Part shown: positions 29,972 through 39,992 of the stretch, in pieces
How positions within the stretch are numbered: the first letter of the stretch is position 1
Layout of the letters: the number at the start of each line of letters is the position of its first letter
Source: Salvelinus alpinus
Lineage: Eukaryota > Chordata > Actinopteri > Salmoniformes > Salmonidae
Assembly: GCF_045679555.1 (NCBI RefSeq)
Contig: NC_092096.1
Span: 28,218,364-28,282,363 of the forward strand
Direction of reading: 5' to 3'
DNA length: 64,000 bases
The notes under the pieces: generated by a model
The model's input: only the letters and a program-made list of their open reading frames with translations
Databases searched by the model: none
What the model was told of the DNA's origin: nothing
Translations under genes and position numbers: made by a program

Positions 29972-31067
29972 GGTTTACATTTACATTTTACATTTAAGTC
30001 ATTTAGCAGACGCTCTTATCCAGAGCGACTTACAAATTGGTGCATTCACCTAATGACATCCAGTGGAACAGCCACTTTACAATAGTGCATCTAAATCTTT
30101 TAAGGGGGGGGGGGGGGGGGGGGGCAGAAGGATTGCTTTATCCTAGGTATTCCTTGAAGAGGTGGGGTTTCAGGTGTCTCCGGAAGGTGGTGATTGACTC
30201 CGCTGTCCTGGCGTCGTGAGGGAGTTTGTTCCACCATTGGGGTGCCAGAGCAGCGAACAGTTTTGACTGGGCTGAGCGGGAACTGTACTTCCTCAGTGGT
30301 AGGGAGGCGAGCAGGCCAGAGGTGGATGAACGCAGAGCCCTTGTTTGGGTGTAGGGCCTGATCAGAGCCTGAAGGTACTGAGGTGCCGTTCCCCTCACAG
30401 CTCCGTAGGCAAGCACCATGGTCTTGTAGCGGATGCGAGCTTCAACTGGAAGCCAGTGGAGAGAGCGGAGGAGCGGGGTGACGTGAGAGAACTTGGGAAG
30501 GTTGAACACCAGACGGGCTGCGGCGTTCTGGATGAGTTGTAGGGGTTTGATGGCACAGGCAGGGAGCCCAGCCAACAGCGAGTTGCAGTAATCCAGACGG
30601 GAGATGACAAGTGCCTGGATTAGGACCTGCGCCGCTTCCTGTGTGAGGCAGGGTCGTACTCTGCGGATGTTGTAGAGCATGAACCTACAGGAACGGGCCA
30701 CCGCCTTGATGTTAGTTGAGAACGACAGGGTGTTGTCCAGGATCACGCCAAGGTTCTTAGCGCTCTGGGAGGAGGACACAATGGAGTTGTCAACCGTGAT
30801 GGCGAGATCATGGAACGGGCAGTCCTTCCCCGGGAGGAAGAGCAGCTCCGTCTTGCCGAGGTTCAGCTTGAGGTGGTGATCCGTCATCCACACTGATATG
30901 TCTGCCAGACATGCAGAGATGCGATTCGCCACCTGGTCATCAGAAGGGGGAAAGGAGAAGATTAATTGTGTGTCGTCTGCATAGCAGTGATAGGAGAGAC
31001 CATGTGAGGTTATGACAGAGCCAAGTGACTTGGTGTATAGCGAGAATAGGAGAGGGCCTAGGTTTCC
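29972..31067 (-). mobile_element. L2-clade LINE (RSg-1-like), 5'-truncated
   Basis: An open reading frame runs on the minus strand from about 31067 to the TAG just below 30138, including the RT catalytic motif [32 protein letters not shown] and [13 protein letters not shown], typical of L2 reverse transcriptase. The 3' tail (minus strand) reads TAAGTCGCTCTGGATAAGAG, then GCGTCTGCTAAATGAC and ATTTACATTTAC-type ends. From published work, RSg-1 LINEs share this tail with the salmonid HpaI SINE. A run of about 20 G lies at 30103-30124. The copy lacks everything 5' of the RT core, as is usual for a LINE, yet the remaining frame is open, so it is fairly recent. Confidence 0.85.
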
Positions 31068-31394
31068 TGAACAACTTTTACAAAAGTTGAGTCACTGTGT
31101 AAGTTAACGTTAGACCTTTGGCTCCATTAACAGACAGTTAATCAGATGAGAGAGATCGGTTCCCAATTTAGCCTAACATTATGTTTACATCTGTGCTAGT
31201 AATACACTCATATACAGTGCAGTGTCGTAAGTTACAGTATATGAATGTTTAGCTAACGTGGGGTAACTAGTAGGCTACAGCTGTCTGTGTTCAGCAAGTT
31301 AACATTCAGTACTTGAACTCAAAACGAACAACTGTTATTATCAATCTGTTAACGTTACTCAAATAGGAGAGAGAAAAGTGGTCAGGACAGACCG

Positions 31395-31660
31395 TCTACT
31401 CTCCTTGACTTTGTTGTGTTTCTAGAACCTTATAAAGAGGTCTTCCATGAGCTATTTCGACTTTGTAAGATTTCTGTTACTCCAGTCAGCAGGGCTTCTT
31501 GCGAGAGAAGCTTCTCAGCTTTAAAACTGATTAAAACCCACCTTAGGACAACAATGGTTGATGACAGGATAAGTCACCTCGGAGGGCACGCTCCCTCAAC
31601 ATGGATGAGTTTGTGAACATTTTGCCAGTTCTCACCAGAACCGCAGAATTATGCTGTTTT
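31395..31660 (+). mobile_element. hAT transposase C-terminal remnant
   Basis: Plus-strand frame with SVTPVSRASCERSFSALKLI and KTHLRTTMVDDRISHL, the dimerisation-domain signature of hAT transposases (ZMYM1/TTF-type). Flanking sequence at 31080-31394, 31661-31846 and 33335-33500 probably belongs to the same element, which the Tc1 at 31847-33334 later split. Confidence 0.75.
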
Positions 31661-31846
31661 AAATCTACCAGGGATAATTTGGCATTTAGGTGGTCCCTCT
31701 GGTCATGATTAAAACCTGCACTGTGTACTAGCTAGTACACTGACATTCTAAAATGATAAATCCAAAGGGTATCATGTCACACAGATTTTATTTGGTCTTG
31801 ATTAGGCCAATTCCAAAACATTTCTTTGCTATTAGTTAACATAATA

Positions 31847-33334
31847 TAAACTCAGCAACAAAAGAAATGCCTTCTCACTGTCAACTGCGTTTATTTTCAG
31901 CAAACTTAACATTTGTAAATATTTGTATGAACATAACAAGATTCAACAACTGAGACATAAACTGAACAAGTTCCACAGACATGTGACTAACAGAAATTGA
32001 ATAATGTGTCCCTGAAAGGGGGGGGGGGGGTCAAAATCAAAAGTAGCAGTCAGTGTCTGGTGTTGCCACCAGCTGCATTAAATACTGCAGTGCATCTCCT
32101 CATGGACTGCACCAGATTTGCCAGTTCTTGCTGTGAGATGTTACCCCACTCTTCCACCAAGGCACCTGCAAGTTCCAGGACATTTCTGGGGGAAATGACC
32201 CTAGCCCTCACCCTCTGATCCAACAGGTCCCAGACGTGCTTAATGGGATTGAGATCCGGGCTCTTTGCTGGCCATGGCAGAACACTGACATTCGTGTCTT
32301 GCAGGAAATCACGCACAGAATAAGCAGTATGGCTGGTGGCATTGTCATGCTGGAGGGTCATGTCAGGATGAGCCTGCAGGAAGGGTACCACATGAGGGAG
32401 GAGGATATCTTCCCTGTAACGCACAGCGTTGAGATTGCCTGCAATGACAACAAGCTCAGTCCAATGATGCTGTGACACACCGCCCCAGACCATGACGGAC
32501 CATCCACCTCCAAATCGATCCCTCTCCAGAGTACAGGCCTCGGTGTAACGCTCATTACTTCGACGATAAACGCGAATCCGACCATATCCCCTGGTGAGAC
32601 AAAACCGCGACTCGTAAGTGAAGAGCACTTTTTGCCAGTCCTGTTTGGTCCAGCAACGGTGGGTTTGTGCCCATAGGCAACGTTGTTGCCGGTGATGTCT
32701 GGTGAGGACCTGCCTTACAATATGCCTACAAGCCCTCAGTCCAGCCTCTCTCAGCCTATTGTGGACAGTCTGAGCACTGATGGAGGGATTGTGCGTTCCT
32801 GGTGTAACTTGGGCAGTTGTTGTTGCCATCCTGTACCTGTCCCGCAGGTGTGATGTTCGGATGTACCGTTCCTGTGCAGGTGTTGTTACACGTGGTCTGC
32901 CACTGCGAGGACGATCAGCTGTCTGTCCTGTCTCCCTGTAGCGCTGTCTTAGGTGTCTCACAGTACAGACATTGCAATTTATTGCCCTGGCCACATCTGC
33001 AGTTCTCATGCCTCCTTGCAGCATGCCAAAGGCACATTCACGCAGATGAGCAGGGACCCTGGGCATCTTCATTTTGGTGTTTTTCAGAGTCAGTAGAAAG
33101 GCCTCTTTAGTGTCCTAAGTTTTCATAACTGTGACCTTAATTGCCTACCATCTGTAAACTGTTATTGTTTTAATGACCGTTCCACAGGTGCATGTTCATT
33201 AATTGTTTATGGTTCATGGGAAACAGTGTTTAAACCCTTCACTTTGAAGATCTGTGAAGTTATTTGGATTTTTATGAATTATCTTTGAAAGACAGGGTCC
33301 TGAAAAAGGGCAGTTTCTTTTTTTGCTGAGTTTA
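31847..33334 (-). mobile_element. Tc1-like transposon with full-length ORF
   Basis: Terminal inverted repeats TAAACTCAGCAACAAAAG (left) and CTTTTTTTGCTGAGTTTA (right), flanked by the TA target duplication at 31845-31846 and 33335-33336. The transposase ORF fills 32050-33072. The element sits inside a hAT remnant. A run of 12 G lies near 32018. Confidence 0.92.
32050..33072 (-). CDS. Tc1-family transposase, uninterrupted 340 aa, active site altered
   Basis: The uninterrupted reading frame has the length of a full Tc1 transposase (about 340 aa). The N-terminal helix-turn-helix half (MRTADVARAINCNVCTVRHL) and the GRPR hinge-like motif RPRSGRPRVTT are present. In the catalytic half the second Asp is kept (LQHDNATSHTA), but the first Asp motif, normally FTDESRF, reads FTYESRF, and the Glu of NPIEHVWD reads NPIKHVWD. 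Two of the three DD34E residues are therefore replaced although the frame stayed open. It is probably unable to cut DNA; DNA binding may remain. Confidence 0.88.
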   Translation of the reverse strand: MKMPRVPAHLRECAFGMLQGGMRTADVARAINCNVCTVRHLRQRYRETGQTADRPRSGRPRVTTPAQERYIRTSHLRDRYRMATTTAQVTPGTHNPSISAQTVHNRLREAGLRACRHIVRQVLTRHHRQQRCLWAQTHRCWTKQDWQKVLFTYESRFCLTRGYGRIRVYRRSNERYTEACTLERDRFGGGWSVMVWGGVSQHHWTELVVIAGNLNAVRYREDILLPHVVPFLQAHPDMTLQHDNATSHTAYSVRDFLQDTNVSVLPWPAKSPDLNPIKHVWDLLDQRVRARVISPRNVLELAGALVEEWGNISQQELANLVQSMRRCTAVFNAAGGNTRH

Positions 33335-33982
33335 TATGAGGATAAATATGATACTGTAAGTTTGTAATATTGATGGGCACCAAATGTATTTTTACTTTTC
33401 AAGTCCATTTCTGCTTGATACCTGGTATGTCAAATTGCAGTGTGCTTTTTTATAAATGTACTTTTTTGTAAATAAACTATGCAATTTATGTAATAGTCCT
33501 ACATGATTGAGTTGCGGCTGTTAGTTATAAGCATTTAAAATGTTGCAACAAGAAGTAGGGGAGGTGTGTGTGCAGTGCTTGACTTGGGCAGGAGCTCACC
33601 AGAACTGAGTACCAGAACCTTACATTTTCTACTGCTTGAGTTCCTGCACATCTTATAAATATTATATCAAAAGTATTGTACAGTTCCTGCACCTAAATAT
33701 AAACAGTACCCCGACACCAAAAAGGAGTACCGGCATCTATTTTAGTCCAAGTCAATCACTAGATGTGTGGCGAAGATATGGCTTGTCTCTCTGGAATGAA
33801 TGCACTCAGCTCTCCAGAATGCGCTCAGCTGTTTCCCGCTAATTCTTGTGCATTCATTGTTTCATTGTGGGAATAGTTTCCTCTTCGATTGCTTATTTTT
33901 GATCAATTCCCCATTACATATGTTTTCCAATGTCATGAAGCTAGCCTTTTCAGTGAATTGGCTAGCAGAGATGTGAACAACC

Positions 33983-34024
33983 CCCCCCCACCCCTCTCCT
34001 GTTAGGAGGGGAGGGGGGGGGGGC
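33983..34024. repeat. C-run/G-run inverted repeat
   Basis: A C-rich arm (CCCCCCCCACCCCTCTCC), a TGTTA-type loop and a matching G-rich arm (GGAGGGGAGGGGGGGGGG). It could fold as a hairpin or G-quadruplex. It adjoins the LTR-like repeat at 34028. Confidence 0.8.
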
Positions 34025-34027
34025 AGT

Positions 34028-35423
34028 TTTACAACTTAACCACACTCTCATAAATTCTGTAAAGAGACTCTCCCTGGCCATGCAGTATGGAGGGAGAGTT
34101 TCACTGTAAGACAAAGGGATTCTCCGGCCCAATTCTACTCCATCCCAGAATTTGGGAACTGAACAATATTCCTATTTTGGAGAATGTATAAATGGTCGGT
34201 GGAGAAGCCAGCTACGACCTGGTCCGTTTTGTTTCATGTTTGTCACCTCATGAAAGACAATACAGCCACATTACCCAAACTCTGTTTATACAGGTGCCTC
34301 AGTTATGAGGTTTGCATCTAATTATTGTATAAAGTGAATGAGTGAAGATGAAAGTATTTACGAAATGATGTTAACATTTAAAATGACAGAATTGTTTTCA
34401 TAAGTAAAATATGCTCACTCAGTGGCCACACCCAAGTGAATAGGCATTGGTTGGAAATGATGAACCAACCCCTTTTCTACATTTCTATAAGAGCCCCCTT
34501 TACCCAATTCACATCAGACCACGCAAACCCTGGTGTAAACTATGGTTGCAATGGTTGTTGAATTCCTAACCATACCACGTGGAGCATTGGCTACACAGCT
34601 GGAAATGGTTAAACTCTGAGACTATTGATCCCTACAGAATAAGAGCAAATCTTAGATACTAATTACTAGACTGCACCTACAAATTATGTAAACCTAGGAT
34701 GCGAAAACCGACGAAACATCTATACTAAGAACAATGGACGCCTGACGTATCCATTACAACAGACGCTATCAGGAGCCGCCGATAGAGCTACAACCATGAA
34801 AGACTTCTGTCTTCTGACTTCTGTGACTTCTAGGGAAGTAACCAGAGACTCTCTGATGAACTGACTCTTCAGCAGACGGACCGACAATTCCAACAGAGAA
34901 GATCACAACAACAGATGGGCGTAAATATATTGATTGCAATTATTCCCGATTGAGTGAACGTTCATGTGCAAAGGATTAGCATTTCAATAATTATTATATA
35001 ATTATCCACTGTGTGTAGTGATCCATTTTGTCTTTCCCGCTCCTTTATCGGTTTAGCCCACTATGGGATCTTCCCTATCATTGTTAGTAACCAATATACT
35101 GTTTGTTTGTTATGCATTTCTGTGATTATTTAGTTAGTTAGTAAATAAATGATTAAGCCAATTGGTGTATGGATGATTCATAGTTTAGGCTGGATTCGTG
35201 CAGATAACCAACAATTTACGACGTTTGGAAAGAATAATTCATTAATAGAAGACTAATTGAGTTATATTTGGAAAATTATAACTGTAATCTGAAGATTTTC
35301 CGTGATTCCCCAACTTCCTAGTTAATTAAATTTACATGATTAGTTTAATCACGTAATAATAATTATAGAATTAATTTGATAAAATAACAGTCTTCACATT
35401 TAATGATAGCCAGAGACACGACA
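34028..35423. mobile_element. LTR-like repeat (fossil), relative of 11272-12468
   Basis: Shares long similar stretches with 11272-12468, for example ATATTGATTGCAATTATTCC, GTTATGCATTTCTGTGATTA and the right end AGACACGACA. The left border is not clear. No internal coding part was seen. It looks older or more diverged than the 11 kb copy. Confidence 0.55.
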
Positions 35424-35753
35424 CCAGTAGGCCTAGTAAATGTACCGTTAATCCCGTGTCATTTACATTCATTTCTGTTAATGCATGTATTAACTATAGT
35501 CATTTACCGTTCTCATTATGTTGTTTACGGTGTTGAGTTCACAACCTCCTACACTATTGAGAAACAAGTTTTGGTAAATTTCATAACAATTACAAGTTTA
35601 GTCAAATATTTGTTTATTGTCTTTTGTTTGGAGTGCTCCGTGAGCATGTTCTCTGTCCTGATAAAGTCGAGGGAGCGTGCGCCTGAGCACGCACAGAAGT
35701 AGACGTACCTGGCCTGCTGCATGCAAAAGTAGGAAAGTGTCTATTTTGCAATG

Positions 35754-36237
35754 TCAGATTTCGTGATTGTCATAACTCACCACGTACACCACTAATAATC
35801 TGAGCTTCGCAGTCATTTTTTTCTTGACCTCACACAGTAAGTCAAGGAAGTCTGTTTCTTTAACATCCATGGCGAATGATAGTTCCTCAGGATTTGAAAT
35901 AGCTTTCCAACACTCCCGGCCTCGATAATCACCAAGCCTCGATGTGAAAGAGTGAAATATCATGATCTGATCATTCCATATATCCATCAACTTTAATATA
36001 ACACCCATAACAAAATGATGCGTGCACACATAGGAGGACCCATGAAAAAAGTCAACGGCATTCAACTGATTTGTCTGTAGAGGAGTTTTTCTCAATAGTT
36101 GGAAGAAATTTACTCCTATAAGGAATGTCTCTCCTTATCAGCTTTCCTTCATCTGACTGCAATGATTTAAAGAACTGAACAGGTGTAAGCAAACCCTGGA
36201 CCCCGGTCATGGCTAGGCGGGATCCTGCTTTTGACAA
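35754..36237 (-). other. Unrecognised coding-like relic
   Basis: Two overlapping minus-strand frames (36237-36052, beginning MSKAGSRLAMTGVQGLL; 36095-35754, containing VDFFHGSSYVCTHHF and YRGRECWKAISNPEEL) could be one broken coding region. I do not recognise a family. It lies among transposon debris and may itself be transposon-derived. The flanks 35424-35753 and 36238-36600 show nothing else. Confidence 0.25.
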
Positions 36238-36600
36238 ATTAACGTCAGATTTGACTTTTTATGCAGCAGTTTAGGATAATTACCGGAGCAAGTTATGATA
36301 ATCAAGCTAATGTTAGGAAAAGGGTTAGAGTTTAGCTAAAATTCACAACAAAACTACTTTTGACATTAATTTGACAAAAGCTGGATTCATTCTAACCAAG
36401 GTCCCCCCACATATTGGGTACATCTCAATAGTCTATAGTGGCTTCTTCTTCACAAAGGGGGAATCTGTCTTCTCTCCTGCACTCTTCACTGATCTGAAAC
36501 ACAGTACAGGTGAAAGAAATGGGTACATTTCAACAGTCTACAGTAGCTTCCGCTCTCCTCGTTTTCTAGCCCTCATCTGCTCTTAGACAAGATAACAGGA

Positions 36601-36768
36601 TTGTATTGTAGGGGTCAGTTGGGTCAGAGCATGGTGCTTGCAACACCAGGGTTGTGGGTTCGATTCCCATGGGCGACCAGTGCAAAAAAAGTAAGAAGAA
36701 TGCCATGCACTCACTACTATAAGTCGCTCTTGATAAAATGGACCAAACATTTTAATGTAAAAAAAAAA
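36601..36768 (+). mobile_element. HpaI-type tRNA-derived SINE
   Basis: The tRNA-like head GTTGGGTCAGAGCATGGTGC contains an A-box-like part, then GGTTGTGGGTTCGATTCCC is the B box, followed by a body and TATAAGTCGCTCTTGATAAA, the LINE-type tail. Matches the salmonid HpaI SINE pattern from memory. Plus-oriented, modestly diverged. Confidence 0.8.
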
Positions 36769-36954
36769 ATGTATTCACTAGCTGTATTCATTAAATTTGT
36801 CCAATAAGAAACGCTTTTTTTTCTTTTCGGTTGCAAAACGTTTTGATACGGTGTGCACTAATGAATATGATCCAGGTGAAAGCAATGCTAGATGCCCACT
36901 AAGAATTTGCTTTCACCTGGTAACTACATTTTCCACTAGAGGGTAATTATACAG

Positions 36955-37205
36955 CGAACTGCCAAAATAAAAGAAACACCCAGATAAAGTGTTTTAGTAG
37001 GGCGTTGGGCCACCACAGGCTGCCAGAACACCTTCAATGTGCCTTGGCATAGATTCTACAAGTGTATGAAACTATTGGAGGGATGCGACACCATTCTTCT
37101 ACGAGATATTCCATCATTTGCTGTTTTGTTGATGATGGTGGAAAACGCTGTTTCAGGTGGCGCTCCAGAATCTCCCATTAATGTTCAATTGTGTTGACAT
37201 CTGGT
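36955..37205 (-). mobile_element. Tc1-like transposon fragment
   Basis: Begins GCCAAAATAAAAGAAACACC and contains GGCGTTGGGCCACCACAGGC and ATTGTGTTGACATCTGGTG, a Tc1-type end and the region coding the SPDLNPIE part on the minus strand. The remainder was lost where the next element begins. Confidence 0.65.
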
Positions 37206-37251
37206 GAGACTCACTCACTCACTCACTCACAGAACTTTGGAACTGAGTTAT

Positions 37252-38385
37252 ATACAGTGCCTTCGGAAAGTATTCAGACCCCTTGAATATTTTCACATTT
37301 TGTTATGTTACAGCCTTATTCAAATATGGATGAAAAAAAAAAAATTGTCAGCAATCTACACACAATACCCAATAATGACAAAGTGAAAACAGGTTTTTAG
37401 AAATGTTAGCAAATTTATAAAAAAATAAAACAGAAATACCTTATTTACATAAGTATTCAGACCCTTTGCTATGAGACTTGAAATTGAGCTCGGGTGCATC
37501 CTGTTTCCATTGAAAATCCTTGAGATGTTTCTACAACTTGATTGGAGTCCACCTGTGGTAAATTCAATTGATTGGACATGACTTGGAAAGGCACACTCCT
37601 GACTATATAAGGTCCTGAACCCGGCAAATCTGAGCAATCGGGGGAGAAGGGCCTTGGTCCAGGAGGTGACCAAGAACCCGATGGTCACTCTGACAGAGCT
37701 CTAGAGTTCCTCTGTGGAGATGGGAGAACCTTCCAGAAGGGCATCCATCTCTGGAGCCCTCCACTAATCAGGCCTTTATGGTTGAGTGCCCAGACGGATG
37801 CCACTCCTCAGTAAAAGGCACATGACAGCCTGCTTGGAGTTTGCCAAAAGGCACCTAAAGACTCTCAGATCATGAAAACAAGATTCTGATGTTCTGATGA
37901 AATCAAGATTAAACTCTTTGGCCTGAATGCCAAGTGTCACGTCTGGAGTCTCTGAATGTTCTTGAGTGAGCCAGCCAGAGCCTGGACGTGAACCCGATCG
38001 AACATCTCTGGAGAGACCTAAAAATAGCTCCCCATCCAACCTGACAGAGCTTGAGAGGATCTGCAGAGACGAATGGGAAAAACTCCCCAAATACAGGTGT
38101 GCCAAGCTTGTAGCGTCATACGCAAGAAGACTCGAGGCTGTAATTGCTGCCAAAGGTGCTTCAACAAAGTACTGAGAAAGGGTCTAAATACTTATGTAAA
38201 TGTGATACTTTAATTTTTTTATTTTGAATAAATAAGCAAAACATTATAAAAACCTGTTTTTGCTTTGTCATTATTGTGTGTTGATTGAGGAAAACACAAT
38301 TTAATACATTTTAGAATAAAGCTATAACCTAACAAAATGTTGAAAAAGTCAAAGGGTCTGAATACTTTCCAAAGGCATATTTCAA
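37252..38385 (+). mobile_element. Tc1-like transposon, degenerate
   Basis: Inverted ends CAGTGCCTTCGGAAAGTATT and a matching AATACTTTCCAAAGGCAT. The 3' coding part is open (NLTELERICRDEWEKLP, VASYARRLEAVIAAKG), the transposase C-terminus; the N-terminal and catalytic parts are broken. Inactive. Confidence 0.8.
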
Positions 38386-39992
38386 TATGTTAATGAATAA
38401 TTCAACTTTATTCTTTGCCCATCTTCCTATAAGTGGGTGTAAAAACAAACAAGGATGTGGTCGAGCAACATATCTAAGTATGGGCTTTGTGGGTGGTGGG
38501 TGTGTTTTGTGCTGATCAGCAGCATATAAGAAAGGGACGATTGAGCACTAATAAACACACACTCACTGTAGACGGCCACCTCTTCATACCTGTCTGCCTC
38601 TAGGGGGGCCAAATGGAGCGTTGGAGGTTGAGCTTACAGGGTAAGTGTAGTATTATATATTTTAAATTATTTTATTGTTTTAGAATGGACTTTAGAATGC
38701 AGCTTGAAATATTTTTCCATTTTATATTAATTTCGCAATGTACTGTATATGCACATTTGTAAATGCAGTTCATGGAATGCACCTTGAAATGTTGTTCCAT
38801 TGTTAATGTTTTTTGGCTGACTTTCAAGGGGAAGTTCAGGATTTTATATCTTAGTGTTAGATGGTTCCTCACCCTGAAAGTAGTCTATGGGCCAAGAGAA
38901 ACTATAATCCTTTGTTCGGTTTTCATTAAACAGCAACTACAAGCAGCTAACTTTAGCCACCGCTAGCTAAAAATCAGTGGGAGTGATAGGGATAAAAGTG
39001 CAATTAATTTTTTTTTATTGACAAATCAACTGAAATCAACTCATTATTTGGTTTAAGTTTACTTGGAGTGATTTAGCCATGTAGCCCTTTCCTGCAGTCA
39101 ATGACCAAAAGCGCCCTCTTTGGCCTCATGGGTGGAATGTTATTAATATTTTTCATAATTTAATAATTAATAAAGATTATTTCAAAATACCTAACGAAAA
39201 ACCGGTGTTTCTAACAGTTTTTCTATATTTCAGTCTTCTGTGATGTATATGAAGTGTAATATTGAGATGCAAACTCAAAATTGAATGCATTTCAACTCTA
39301 TATCTGACATAGTACAGGTGTCTTCTTTTTAAGCCCATAACCATGTGTGAGGTGTATACTTTTGTTTCGAAGTAGATTTGTTTGACTACCAATAATCACT
39401 TTGTGTGACCCTGATTTAGCCCACTGCAGTAAAAGGTTAAAGAAATTAATCTGGGTTCTCTTTTCACTACCATTGATTGTTCGCTAGCGATAGCTAAAGT
39501 TAGCAAAAGTTTGTACTGCCTATTTTTGTTTCGATTTGAGTTACTTCCATTACAGATAAAGCAAACCATGAAAACCCATTGTTGGTTTGTGAAAAAAATA
39601 GGGTGCATTGGCACATTGTTTCTTATTCAACCATCTAACAAGAAGCTTGTAATGCAGCTTTGGTGCAGCTATGCAAATCACTATTTTTGCATTTAATGTC
39701 ATCAATAGGACAAGATAACACAACAATGAAAGCTCAATTTGATTATCTTTCCCTGTGAGTTACATTTACTGCACTCTCCAATGTGTTATAAGGAAATGAA
39801 TGTCCAGCTACAAGCTGTACAGTTACGTATGCCATGCCTGTTTATAGTTTATCTGTCTTTATGACCTAGGAAATATGGAGTTGTATCAGCATGTTTAGCA
39901 ATTCACATGACATGATTGTTTCTACCAAATTCCCCTGGTTTCTTGTTCATGATGCTAAACTGACTTGGCCTACTTCCTCACTCACAGCCAGC
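38386..39992. other. Region upstream of the Ig/apple gene
   Basis: A TATATAAG-like box with GACGATTGAGC near 38524-38545 and AT-rich sequence. 38825-38890 resembles a short dispersed repeat (TAGTCTATGGGCC). No gene recognised. Confidence 0.3.

Noticed and set aside
37966-38175. 70-aa open frame as a small gene
   Set aside because: It is the C-terminus of a degenerate Tc1 transposase.
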